64,000 nucleotides of DNA. It comes from an uncultured Christensenellaceae bacterium (lineage in GTDB: Bacteria > Bacillota > Clostridia > Christensenellales > UBA3700). A program made the position numbers and the translations under genes. The notes below the pieces were generated by a model that made no database searches, had not been told where the DNA came from, and was given only the letters and a program-made list of their open reading frames with translations. Location: positions 124,001 through 188,000 of the forward strand of contig CALWKS010000002.1 of the NCBI GenBank assembly GCA_944381325.1. Direction: 5' to 3'. Below are positions 25,497 to 34,318 of the stretch, piece after piece (the stretch's first letter is position 1; every line of letters starts with the position of its first letter).

Positions 25497-27566
25497 TTAC
25501 GCTGTTTCCTTCTTCCTGTCAAACAGCACTTTTATTTTAAACGTCTTGTATTTTATCTTGCAATATATCGAAAGTCCCGCCGCAATCAGTGCCGCAACGA
25601 TCAAAGCGCTTCCAAGCATCATGCCTATGATTATCGCAGGCATAGCCTTGATCTCAGCGTCAGTATTCTTATAGAAGATTGCCAGTTCGTCTCCGTTGCT
25701 CTCTCCCTCTATAAGAGAATCGATGCCGTTCTTTTCGCATATGGCGACAAACTTTTCAAGGGCTTCCCTTCTTCCTTTCATATCGGCTGAAAACTGATCG
25801 GCCTTTGCAAACAACACTCCTTTTTCTGCAAGTTCGACTCTTGAAAGCAGTTCTTCGTCTCCCTGAACTGCCTGCTCTGCCTTTTCAAATATATCAAGAT
25901 AATCGTCAAGCGCCGACGGAGAGAGATATGAAGTGATATACTGATACGGCTTAGCGTAGATATACAGCTTATCCCCCGATTTTGCCAGATTCTCGGTCAT
26001 GAGCTCGTAGTATTCTGCAATATAAGGAGCGGCTTCTTTATAGTATACAGAAAGATATTTGTTGAAAACCGCGCTTACGTCGGTATTTCTGTCCCACATC
26101 AGCTTTGTGAAAATATAGCTGTTAAGTTCTGCAAAATCGCCTCCCTTATCCGCGCTCATCTGGTGGAAAATACCGTAAACGTTGTTGTCAATGTAGAAGT
26201 CGTTGTTTTCTTTGAGATTGTCAAGTATCGGGAAAGGCATCATATAGTTGTGGAAATCTATATTGTAATCCCATATAACTATGTTATCCGCGACCTTTCC
26301 CCACGACTCGATAAGGTCATGCGCCTTCTGAGCTTTGTCAGAGTCAGGATTTGCATAAGAAGAAGCGCAGTCGCCCGGCATAAGACACAGCTTTATTATA
26401 ACGTTGTCTGCGGGGCGAAGATTTGCAGGCGGCTTGTCAGAATAATTGTAAGCAAGCGTTGAGATGTAGTTGTCGGGGAATTCCTCTTTTACCTCTGCCG
26501 CCAGTCTGTTTATAAACGTAAGTATAGAGCCTATCTGAGAGCCTTCTCTTTCGTCAATAGCCTTACAGTTGTCGCACTCACAGCCTTTTCCTCTGCTCTC
26601 CCAGGTGTCCATTTGACTTATGTCCCAGATATGTATGTCGGGATTTTCTCGCATTTCCTGCAATACTTTCTCTGATATTATCCTGTAAACATCCTCGTTT
26701 GTCCAGCACAGCTGTCCTGAAACGGGACCTTGCTTGTAAGTCCTCTTGCCGTTATTCAGCGAAAAATATTCAGGGTGTTCGTCAAAATACTCTTCAGGCG
26801 AAATATATGTGAAAGAGGTATGCACCCACGCGTACCAGTCTTTAGTACCGGCGCCGTTGAGTCTGAGTTTGGAATACCAGTAATTGCCGTATAAGCTGTC
26901 CCCGTTTTCGTCTGAAAGCACGTCGGCTTCGTCGCAATATACGTATCTCCATTTGATAGACGGAGAAACAGTCTTATCCTTCTTTTCAAGATAAACCGTA
27001 GGGAGAGACGGGATATAATCGTATTCCGGAGACACGAACATACAGCCAAGCTCGTCCTCTAAAAACGAATATATACCTGCCGTCAGTCCTTCTTCCGAAA
27101 CCGCGCTTATGTTTATGCCGTCATCGGATATCTGCAACCTGTAACCGCCCTTTTCCGCTCCGCAAGCTTCGTCAATGCTGAGAACGACCGCTTTCTCTCC
27201 TTCAGTGATATCGGAATTACTTAAAGTATAAAATTGCGCGCCCGTGATTGTTTTGAGCGTATTTTCAAGATATTCTACAGCTCCTTGAAGTTCTGCGTCG
27301 TCTCTTGAAACGTCTGAATCTTCAGTAAGTCCATATGGATATACTATCGCAGAAAACGCGCTGTTTCCGCCTTCGGCAAAAAGTATTTTGTTATCACCCG
27401 GAGTTGCCATCTCCTTTACAAAAGCTTCTTCGTCGTAAAACTCGAAAGAACTCGCAAGCGCGCTTCCTTTCCCTTCAGCGCTGCAGCCCGTAACGGTGAA
27501 TGCCGCGAACACGATAAGCAGAATCGCCGCCGATAAGAATATTACGCTTCTCCTCTTTTCTCCCAT
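25497..27566 (-). CDS. DUF4838 lipoprotein, GH20-superfamily-like
   Basis: A 689-residue protein with a lipobox VTGC (Cys near 28) and, unusually for a lipoprotein, a C-terminal TM segment (about 645-670) followed by basic residues. Residues 70-180 fit the GH20 N-terminal zincin-like fold; the DUF4838 barrel follows, with the blocks WDISQMDTW, CECDNCKAID and FINRLAAEV near 318-362 and WDYNIDFHNYMMP near 440. DUF4838 proteins are probable glycoside hydrolases of carbohydrate-use loci; the reaction is not established. It starts one base after the stop of the MBL gene, with GGAG inside that gene's end. Confidence 0.82.
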   Translation of the reverse strand: MGEKRRSVIFLSAAILLIVFAAFTVTGCSAEGKGSALASSFEFYDEEAFVKEMATPGDNKILFAEGGNSAFSAIVYPYGLTEDSDVSRDDAELQGAVEYLENTLKTITGAQFYTLSNSDITEGEKAVVLSIDEACGAEKGGYRLQISDDGINISAVSEEGLTAGIYSFLEDELGCMFVSPEYDYIPSLPTVYLEKKDKTVSPSIKWRYVYCDEADVLSDENGDSLYGNYWYSKLRLNGAGTKDWYAWVHTSFTYISPEEYFDEHPEYFSLNNGKRTYKQGPVSGQLCWTNEDVYRIISEKVLQEMRENPDIHIWDISQMDTWESRGKGCECDNCKAIDEREGSQIGSILTFINRLAAEVKEEFPDNYISTLAYNYSDKPPANLRPADNVIIKLCLMPGDCASSYANPDSDKAQKAHDLIESWGKVADNIVIWDYNIDFHNYMMPFPILDNLKENNDFYIDNNVYGIFHQMSADKGGDFAELNSYIFTKLMWDRNTDVSAVFNKYLSVYYKEAAPYIAEYYELMTENLAKSGDKLYIYAKPYQYITSYLSPSALDDYLDIFEKAEQAVQGDEELLSRVELAEKGVLFAKADQFSADMKGRREALEKFVAICEKNGIDSLIEGESNGDELAIFYKNTDAEIKAMPAIIIGMMLGSALIVAALIAAGLSIYCKIKYKTFKIKVLFDRKKETA

Positions 27567-27567
27567 T

Positions 27568-28575
27568 TCAACCTATCTCCACGTTGTCGTAAAGTTTTAC
27601 GTTTTCGACATCGCTTATATCAAGAATGATCCCGTTGTGTTTAACGCAGGAATATATCGGAGCTTTGTTGATCATCGTAACTGCGACCTGAACTGATACC
27701 CCTGCAGGATTTGCCGTGGTCTGTATCGCCATATAAGGTTTTAGAGCGTTGATATAGGCATAGCTCGAAGACCCGTCGTAACCGTGATGTCCCAGTTTCA
27801 GAACGTTGACCTTGCCCACAAGCGGCGCAACGCGTTCTTCGTCTCCGTCAAGGTTGTTCATATCTCCACTCAGCATAACTCTGTAACCGTCCTTTTCCAC
27901 AAGAACTGCAAGCGAATTTTCGTTTTCACCGACCTTTTCTCCTTGGGTAGCTTCCTGACCGTTGAACAGCGTTATTTTGAAATTGCCGAAAGTAAACGAA
28001 ACGTCTTCAAGATCCTGTATAAGCTCTGCTCCCTGCGCGTTTACTGCCGCGACCGTCTGCTCGTAAACTTCTTTATTGTCCCAGCCGTTTACCTCTGAAT
28101 CCTTTATCCTGTCTTCATAATAGCGCTTGAGATAAGCCCTTTCGAGATGTACGTTTTCTTCCGAAAGAACCGTATCGAATCCGCCGAGGTGGTCTGAGTG
28201 CGCGTGCGTTCCTATAATAAAATCGAGATATATCTGACCGTTTTCGTCTGCGCAGAATTCGTTCAGATAATCGACGACAAAGTCTTCATAACCCTCGAGT
28301 TCCAGGCTCTTGAAACCGCGCGGATTGTCGCTGTCTTCTCCGCAGTCTACCAATGCGTATCTGCCGTCGCTTTCAAGCAAAATCGCATCGCTGTTGCCCA
28401 CGCTTAGAAAATGTATCCTGTCTCCGCCTTTGCTGCCGTCATATGCGATAAACGAAAACTTGTCCTTTACCGAGTTTGCAAACAACGCGCAGCTGCCTGC
28501 TACTATACCTGCGATAATTGCCAGCACGCCTATCACCGAAAGCGTTATTATCAATGCTTTTTTACCTTTTGACAT
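27568..28575 (-). CDS. ComEC-like metallo-beta-lactamase-fold hydrolase, membrane-anchored
   Basis: A 335-residue protein with one N-terminal TM segment (about 8-32) and an extracytoplasmic MBL domain of the ComEC/Rec2 class. Metal ligands are visible: HAHSDH (His124, His126, Asp128, His129), the Asp in SGDMN (Asp238) and LGHHG (His263). Such proteins are phosphodiesterase- or nuclease-like; the substrate here is unknown. It lies in the AraC-linked operon between the transporter and the DUF4838 lipoprotein, which is an odd place for a nuclease. A GGAGG site precedes ATG. Confidence 0.85.
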   Translation of the reverse strand: MSKGKKALIITLSVIGVLAIIAGIVAGSCALFANSVKDKFSFIAYDGSKGGDRIHFLSVGNSDAILLESDGRYALVDCGEDSDNPRGFKSLELEGYEDFVVDYLNEFCADENGQIYLDFIIGTHAHSDHLGGFDTVLSEENVHLERAYLKRYYEDRIKDSEVNGWDNKEVYEQTVAAVNAQGAELIQDLEDVSFTFGNFKITLFNGQEATQGEKVGENENSLAVLVEKDGYRVMLSGDMNNLDGDEERVAPLVGKVNVLKLGHHGYDGSSSYAYINALKPYMAIQTTANPAGVSVQVAVTMINKAPIYSCVKHNGIILDISDVENVKLYDNVEIG

Positions 28576-28601
28576 ATTTGTCCTCCGCCCGTAAAACTGC
28601 C

Positions 28602-30545
28602 TTACGCAGTCGTTTCTCTGCTTTGCGCTTCAGCCTCTGCAGCGTTTTCTGCGATCAACAGATCCTCGAATTTTTCTTTTGCAAGAATTCTCAGAAATCC
28701 CTTTTCGCCGCGAGCTTTCCTTTCTCTTACGTCGTTTTCAATAAACGCTTTCCTTCTCTGACGGAAAGCCTTGTATTCTTCAAGGAATTCTTTCCTCTTT
28801 TTCTTTGCTTCTGCCTGAAGCTCTTTTTTCCTCATATCCTTAAGCTGTTTTATCTCTGCGTTTATCTGCTTTTTCGTAGCGTTTTGTGATTGCATAATTT
28901 CTCTCTTAAGCTCAAGAGTCGCTTTGAAATCTTCTTTTTCTTTTACTGCCGCCAGTCTATTTTCCTCCGCTTCTCTCTTCTGAGCTTCAACCTTCTGCTT
29001 TTCAGCTTCGTGTTCACGCGCAACCTCTTCGAGGTGAGCGGCATAAAGCACTTTTATTTCTTCGTCTGAAAGTCCCTGGCACTCTTCTCTGCCGCAGAAC
29101 TTTTTATATTCGAGTCTTTCTCTTATCGCAACCATATCCGATGCCTTGAGATTGCAGAATATATAAGGTAGCGCAGACAGACCGCCCGCTATCATCGCAA
29201 CGATTACCACCCACGTTATAATAGGCTCTCTTACCGCCGCGTCAGTCAGCACCGAATAATCGGTAAGCCCGGTAACTTCGTCCTCGACCAGTCCGAAATG
29301 CTCGTATATCATAGAGAACGTTACCGTAGACAAAATCGTGCCTATGGTTGTTATCATAAGAAGGAAGTTCTGAGCAAAGCCCTCCAAACGCGTACCGTAC
29401 TTGTCCTGATGATAATCCAGACCGTCTGACAATATGCTTGTCTGCATTATGTACTGAGGGCCTGATGCAAAGTTGTAGAAGAACAGCGCTATGACAAAGA
29501 ATACAAAACCGTTCTTGAACGTAAACAGCATAAGAAGCGCCGCCGCGCAGTTGAGCGCGTGAGCGAAAAACGCCGCATATTTCGTGCCCATCTTTTTCAT
29601 AAGGATCGGCGCAAGGATTATACCCGGAGTAAATCCGACAGAGACTATGGTCTGTACTATTCCCATAGCCGCCGAATTGCCGAGCTGATACGTGCATACC
29701 CACGCGAGAAGAACGCCTATGCCGCCCTTGAACCCGTCAAAGAACTTAGATATCGAAACTATCCAGAAATATCTGCTTCTGCTTATCTCCTTAAGTCCCT
29801 TGAAAAACGGCAGTTTCTCTTCTCTTTCCTTTTCCTGAACAAGAGTGCGCTCACGCGTATTTATCATTACAAGCAAGCCCATAAGGAAGCCGACAACTGC
29901 GAATATCGGGAAGAAAATCCTGTAAGTCAGTATATTCGTCATACAGTCCTGCCCGAGGAAAAGACCTGCCAGCGACGGCAATAAAAGCTGTACGAGACTC
30001 GGACCGAGATTTGCGAGAAATTCGGATATGCTGAGTATTTTTGTGCGTTCGTAAGAATTGGGCGTAATGATCTGAGAAACGCCCATATAAGCGTTGTTGT
30101 AAAGCGGCTGAGCGATCGTAACGAGATTTATAAGAATGCCGACTACAACGACCTTGACTACTATAGGCGCGTCAAGAGGTATGTATGCCATACCCACAAT
30201 GCCTATCACAGTGGGTATGCCCGCCCATAAAACATAGGGCCTGAACTTGCCTATCTTTGTCCGCGTGTTGTCCACAAGCATACTTATGAAAGGCGTTTTT
30301 ACTATGCTGATAACGTTGGTGATTATGGTCAGAATAATAAAGTGCCTGGGGCTCAAACCGTAAACCGAACCGAAAAGCAGACACGTGGACGCCAGCGTCA
30401 TATACGACAAAAGCGAGCCCAAAGTCTTTATGCCCATTCCGCCCACGCAAAAATTGAATACCTCTTTGTAAGAAACGTACTCGTTTTTTCTGGGTCTTTC
30501 CCAGTAACTGCGCACGTCATACCAGACGTTTGTGATTTTCCCCAT
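28602..30545 (-). CDS. GPH-family sugar symporter with long charged C-terminal coiled coil
   Basis: A 647-residue transporter: residues 1-480 form the 12-TM GPH/MFS body, closely similar to the symporter at 452-2023 (shared VGGMGIK, LVDNTRTKIGKFRPYVLWAG-type loop and DGLDYHQDKYGTRLEGFAQN-like block). From about 495 to 640 the chain is almost wholly Glu/Lys/Arg/Ala, a predicted long cytosolic coiled coil; the paralogue has only a short acidic tail. GPH proteins are usually 450-500 residues. An AAGGAG site precedes ATG. It is the first gene of the operon divergent from araC, so its substrate is probably the signal for that regulator. Confidence 0.88.
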   Translation of the reverse strand: MGKITNVWYDVRSYWERPRKNEYVSYKEVFNFCVGGMGIKTLGSLLSYMTLASTCLLFGSVYGLSPRHFIILTIITNVISIVKTPFISMLVDNTRTKIGKFRPYVLWAGIPTVIGIVGMAYIPLDAPIVVKVVVVGILINLVTIAQPLYNNAYMGVSQIITPNSYERTKILSISEFLANLGPSLVQLLLPSLAGLFLGQDCMTNILTYRIFFPIFAVVGFLMGLLVMINTRERTLVQEKEREEKLPFFKGLKEISRSRYFWIVSISKFFDGFKGGIGVLLAWVCTYQLGNSAAMGIVQTIVSVGFTPGIILAPILMKKMGTKYAAFFAHALNCAAALLMLFTFKNGFVFFVIALFFYNFASGPQYIMQTSILSDGLDYHQDKYGTRLEGFAQNFLLMITTIGTILSTVTFSMIYEHFGLVEDEVTGLTDYSVLTDAAVREPIITWVVIVAMIAGGLSALPYIFCNLKASDMVAIRERLEYKKFCGREECQGLSDEEIKVLYAAHLEEVAREHEAEKQKVEAQKREAEENRLAAVKEKEDFKATLELKREIMQSQNATKKQINAEIKQLKDMRKKELQAEAKKKRKEFLEEYKAFRQRRKAFIENDVRERKARGEKGFLRILAKEKFEDLLIAENAAEAEAQSRETTA

Positions 30546-30579
30546 TATCCTATCTCCTTACGACTTGAAAATTATAAGG

Positions 30580-30608
30580 CATTATGATATTATTATTTTA
30601 ACATAATA
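30580..30608. promoter_or_regulatory. Inverted repeat between araC-type gene and the transporter operon
   Basis: CATTATG (30580-30586) and CATAATA (30602-30608) are inverted with one mismatch, centred between the two divergent genes. TATAAT for the transporter gene lies at 30576-30571 on the minus strand. A possible binding site for the AraC-type regulator. Confidence 0.35.
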
Positions 30609-30637
30609 AACCAATCGAGAAAAGAGGGAATTGAAAT

Positions 30638-31480
30638 ATGATAGTTAAAAAAATAAACCTTAGCGACAACGCTTTGTTATTATGGAATTATTACAACCCC
30701 TCAATGCCCTTCTTCGTAGGCGCTATCGGCTCTTCGGACTGCGTATCCGCAAACGATCAAAAATACTTCACTGAACGCAAGAATTCACAGGTAACGGCAA
30801 TTGAATACATAATGCGCGGAAGCGGCACTCTTGAAATAAACGGCAAGACATTCAAGGTCTCAGCAGGCGACGTGTTTTTTCTGAAAAAGAACAGCGACCA
30901 CCGCTATTATCCGGACAAAGACAATCTGTGGGTAAAAGACTGGCTCATAGTGGACGGAGAACTGGCGCAGAAAATGTTTTCTCTGTATATTCCAGAAGAC
31001 GTATATCACGTGCCTGATTTCAACGCTGCTTATCTTTTTTCGGGAATGCGCGATCTTCTGAATACTTATTCAGGGAATTTTGAAGAATTTATAAAATACG
31101 CAACCCTTCTTTTCTGCAGCTTTATACTTGACGTAAACGCCGCGCTTTCAAGAGACAGCGACAACGTGGCTTATAAAGTAAAATATATAATTGACTATAA
31201 TTCACACGAAAATCTTTCTGTAAAGGATATCGCGGACAAGCTTCACTACTCTGTAAACTACATAATCCGATCTTTCAAAAAAGAGTTTCATCTGACTCCT
31301 GCTCAATATTATCTGAAGCGCAAAATCGAACTTGCTGAAATGTATCTGAGAACGGGCAACGAAACCGTAAGTCAGATATCGGACAAACTGCATTTTATTG
31401 ATCAGCATTATTTTGCCAACGCATTCAAACGGCAGACAGGCACCACTCCCAGCCGCTACAGAGCACAGTTTAAAAAATAA
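30638..31480 (+). CDS. AraC family transcriptional regulator with cupin sensor
   Basis: A 280-residue regulator. Residues 40-110 form a cupin-like sugar-binding domain (EYIMRGSGTLEINGKTFKV, then GDVFFLKKNSDHRYYP). Residues 185-278 are two AraC helix-turn-helix motifs (LSVKDIADKLHYSVNYIIRSF and VSQISDKLHFIDQHYFANAF) ending in the signature GTTPSRYR. AGAGGG lies before ATG. It is divergent from the transporter-MBL-DUF4838 operon, which is the obvious target. Confidence 0.95.
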   Translation: MIVKKINLSDNALLLWNYYNPSMPFFVGAIGSSDCVSANDQKYFTERKNSQVTAIEYIMRGSGTLEINGKTFKVSAGDVFFLKKNSDHRYYPDKDNLWVKDWLIVDGELAQKMFSLYIPEDVYHVPDFNAAYLFSGMRDLLNTYSGNFEEFIKYATLLFCSFILDVNAALSRDSDNVAYKVKYIIDYNSHENLSVKDIADKLHYSVNYIIRSFKKEFHLTPAQYYLKRKIELAEMYLRTGNETVSQISDKLHFIDQHYFANAFKRQTGTTPSRYRAQFKK

Positions 31481-31506
31481 GCAATATTGAATGTGAAAAA
31501 TATAAC

Positions 31507-31552
31507 ATAATCCTCAGCCATGCTTAAGCATAATACTGAGGATTATTTTTTA
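31507..31552 (+). terminator. Terminator after araC-type gene
   Basis: ATAATCCTCAG/CTGAGGATTAT stem, with an inner ATGCTTAAGCAT palindrome as the loop, then six T residues. Confidence 0.92.
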
Positions 31553-31687
31553 CACCGTTTAATTGTATAACTTTTCAAAACCGTCTTGGCTTCTAGCAAT
31601 AAAAATCAATTACAACTGATTCTATCCGATCATCGTCATTACATCTTTGCGACAAACTACGCATTATGCAGAGCGCAAAGCCTGCAA

Positions 31688-33640
31688 CTATTTTATAAAC
31701 ACCGACAGTCTTTCACCCTTTTTGATCCTGTACTGTCTTTCTCCTACCGATATCAGATAATTGCCGTTATCCGATTTTACAACGATATCCGTTGTCTTTC
31801 CGCAAAGGTAAATGTTTTTAACGCTCATTCCGTCCCATTCTTCGGGAAGCGCGGGTCTTAGATCAAAACTGTTGAAACCCGTAGGTCTGTAACCGAGCAC
31901 CCCCTCAACGAAAATCCTCAGATACAATCCGCTCTCGGCTGAAAGATGCGCCGCATTCCCTTCAGGATATGCCTCTCTCGGATAAGGAGCGTGCTCTCCT
32001 TCGAGTCTTGCCCTCGTATATGCCTTCAAAAGTTCGTAAGCCTTCTTATTTTCCTGCACGATAAACAATCCTTTTATCGCGTACAATACAGATCTGTCCC
32101 AGTAAGTCTTCTCTCCGCTTCTTGTCAGCATACCGCCGTCCTTGAATATTTTGTCTGACAGCAAGGCGTCGACAGTGCCTTTCTTTCTGTCTTCTATCCC
32201 TACAGTGAGCGGCAGACATATCCATGAACGCAACCTGTCTTCTTCTGCACAATAACGGTATGTTTCATACCCTTCAACGTTGGCTTCAAAATAATTCCTG
32301 AAACCTTTTTTAAGTCTTTCGGCGGCTTTTACAACAATCTCTGCAAGGTCGATTCTGTCAAGCTCTCTGAAAAGATATGAAAGAGATATGAACGCGTCAT
32401 AAGCTATGCATTGAGTGGACAGATTCGCTTCTCCCGATAAAAATCTGTTTTCAAGCTCGTCGCTGTCGCTCAAAAGTATGTCGTCGTCAGAAAATTTCGA
32501 AAACTGATATCTGAGCGCCTTTTCAATGTACGGCATAAATTCAACGGCTTTTTCTCTGTCCGCCGTCGTAAGCAGATATCTTGACACCCCGTAAAGATAC
32601 ATCGCGTTGTCGCCCCTGTCCTTTGCTCCGTGCCAATATCCGTTGCCGCAGGCAATAATGCTGGTATATATCGCTTCGTCTTCTTTTGCAAGCTTGCCGA
32701 ACAGCTTATAACAATTCATACTTTGCTCTCTCGCCTTATCGTACCCCAGGTACGCAAACAACGGATTTATATATTCGCACTGGTCGTTGGTCCACATGGC
32801 GCCGTAAAAATTGCCGCCGCCCGGGGAATGCATAAGCCCGTTTTCAGTCTCAAAAATGCTTTCGCTCGCTCGAATTTTGCAGAAGGAAGTCATTTCGTCA
32901 AACTCTTTTTCGGGAGTGGATATAATAAGTCTCGACGCGCTTTCTTGAATAAATTTTGCGCGCATATCGAATTCTCTTGAGATCCCCTCACCGCTGAGTC
33001 TGTCAACACCGGTCGCATAAAAAATCTCAGTCTTTTCTCCTGTGGCAAGTTTTATTTTTAAGCTACGCGCTATCTCTTTGCCGCCGATATAGGCAACAGA
33101 AATCACTTTTTTCGGTTTTCCGTCCATAGCAAAAAATCCGGGTACTGTTTTATCAGCAGGCTTTTTGACTTTCAACTCTTTCGCCGTGCCGCTTATATTT
33201 TGCAAAACGTATCTGAATACTACGGCTTTGCTCTTCGCGGCTGCAGTGATTTTTTCAGTTATTTTAACGCCGTCCGCAACTCCCGTAAAAGTAAGTATCC
33301 CGTCAAAATCAACCTTGTTTATTTTTACAGTTCCGCCCTTGAATTCGAGCCCTTTTACTACTGTACTGAATGAAGATCTCGTAAAATCGGGATACATTCT
33401 CACCGACGGGAAAACTGCAAATATGTACTTCTTGAGTCTGCAGTCCTTTTTTATCAGATAATTGATTATGGCTGAACATCCGAATCCCGAAGTCTCGATA
33501 TGATTGTAATGCGGCAATAAACTTCCTTCGCCGAATTGAGCGTGAATGCCGTCAGAATCCGAAGTATATCTCTGCTCTTTATTTCCTGAAAATCTTCCCC
33601 AGTAAGGATGAGCGGGGTTACCCAAATAAAAAATCCTCAT
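31688..33640 (-). CDS. Six-hairpin glycosidase-like protein
   Basis: A 650-residue cytosolic protein. The N-terminal 250 residues are beta-rich. Residues 265-600 look like an (alpha/alpha)6 barrel of the six-hairpin glycosidase superfamily: MWTNDQCEYINPLFAYLGY near 290, DNAMYLYGVSRYLL near 345, SDSDELENRF near 400, and ESGLYLRIFVEGVLGY near 575. Acidic residues in these blocks are candidates for catalysis, but I cannot assign a GH family. The end (GFNSFDLRPALPEEWDGM) is typical of the closing beta domain of GH78, GH94 and GH95 kinds. GGGG precedes ATG. Single gene under a consensus promoter. Confidence 0.7.
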   Translation of the reverse strand: MRIFYLGNPAHPYWGRFSGNKEQRYTSDSDGIHAQFGEGSLLPHYNHIETSGFGCSAIINYLIKKDCRLKKYIFAVFPSVRMYPDFTRSSFSTVVKGLEFKGGTVKINKVDFDGILTFTGVADGVKITEKITAAAKSKAVVFRYVLQNISGTAKELKVKKPADKTVPGFFAMDGKPKKVISVAYIGGKEIARSLKIKLATGEKTEIFYATGVDRLSGEGISREFDMRAKFIQESASRLIISTPEKEFDEMTSFCKIRASESIFETENGLMHSPGGGNFYGAMWTNDQCEYINPLFAYLGYDKAREQSMNCYKLFGKLAKEDEAIYTSIIACGNGYWHGAKDRGDNAMYLYGVSRYLLTTADREKAVEFMPYIEKALRYQFSKFSDDDILLSDSDELENRFLSGEANLSTQCIAYDAFISLSYLFRELDRIDLAEIVVKAAERLKKGFRNYFEANVEGYETYRYCAEEDRLRSWICLPLTVGIEDRKKGTVDALLSDKIFKDGGMLTRSGEKTYWDRSVLYAIKGLFIVQENKKAYELLKAYTRARLEGEHAPYPREAYPEGNAAHLSAESGLYLRIFVEGVLGYRPTGFNSFDLRPALPEEWDGMSVKNIYLCGKTTDIVVKSDNGNYLISVGERQYRIKKGERLSVFIK

Positions 33641-33666
33641 AATTTCCCCTCAATTCAATTTCAATC

Positions 33667-33695
33667 AGTATACCCCCGCCTAAAAACCTTGTCAA
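33667..33695 (-). promoter_or_regulatory. Promoter of the six-hairpin glycosidase-like gene
   Basis: On the minus strand TTGACA (33695-33690), 17 bp, TATACT (33672-33667). Confidence 0.85.
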
Positions 33696-33788
33696 TATCA
33701 AATGTTTTTCTGAATAATTTTTTACACAATAAAGCACTCCGCGACTTAAGCAGATATGCGGTTTTGCCTTTCATCATTTACGCCGTCA

Positions 33789-33817
33789 TTGACTTTTGTT
33801 ATGCACGACACTATAAT
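33789..33817 (+). promoter_or_regulatory. Promoter placing the transcript start on the ATG of 33824
   Basis: TTGACT (33789-33794), 17 bp, perfect TATAAT (33812-33817). Seven bases beyond the -10 box is 33824, the A of the start codon. Confidence 0.8.
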
Positions 33818-33823
33818 CAAACT

Positions 33824-34150
33824 ATGGAATTTATTTTAGAATTGCTGATGGAAGTTTATCTTGAATTTACCACAGCAATAATGACTGACAACAAGAAGCT
33901 TAAACGCAGCACGGAAATCTTTCTGAAAATACTCTGCGTAATCGTTTCTTTTTCAATATTCATTCTTTTATATGCAGGAGTTTCAATGACCTTCGGCATC
34001 TTAGGCAACGAAGCAAAATATCCTCTGGGAATTATTCTGTTGTCAGTCGGATGCTTCCTGTTACTGACTCAGATAACTATTGTAATTCTTACCGCGTACA
34101 TAAATCACCGCAAACAAGCCACGACAGACTCTGACGAAGCCGATAAATAA
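33824..34150 (+). CDS. Small two-TM membrane protein, leaderless
   Basis: A 108-residue protein: a short amphipathic N terminus (MEFILELLMEVYLEF), a Lys-rich stretch, two TM segments (about 33-55 and 67-92) and a polar acidic tail. Proteins of this layout are frequent in Clostridia but have no known role. No ribosome site precedes ATG; the promoter leads to the start codon itself. A frameshifted remnant of a paralogue lies at 37679-37838 on the same strand. Confidence 0.75.
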   Translation: MEFILELLMEVYLEFTTAIMTDNKKLKRSTEIFLKILCVIVSFSIFILLYAGVSMTFGILGNEAKYPLGIILLSVGCFLLLTQITIVILTAYINHRKQATTDSDEADK

Positions 34151-34164
34151 TAGTTCTTAAGCTT

Positions 34165-34243
34165 AACCGCAAAGAACGCTCTCCAGCCGAAACGGCAAGC
34201 CTTGCCGTTGAAAATCTACGGCAAGGCTCTGTTCTTCGCAGTT
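34165..34243 (+). repeat. Nested inverted repeats after the small membrane protein gene
   Basis: Outer arms AACCGCAAAGAAC (34165-34177) and GTTCTTCGCAGTT (34231-34243) pair with few mismatches. Inside, CGGCAAG, CTTGCCG and CGGCAAG (34193-34199, 34201-34207, 34219-34225) allow two mutually exclusive hairpins. The T tail is poor, so it may be a weak terminator or a structured RNA end. Confidence 0.5.
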
Positions 34244-34318
34244 TGTATCAGGTCAATACGATTTCTCAGTCTGTTTCTTTAAACTCTGACAAGTTTAAGT
34301 CGTTTTGAATTTGATCGT

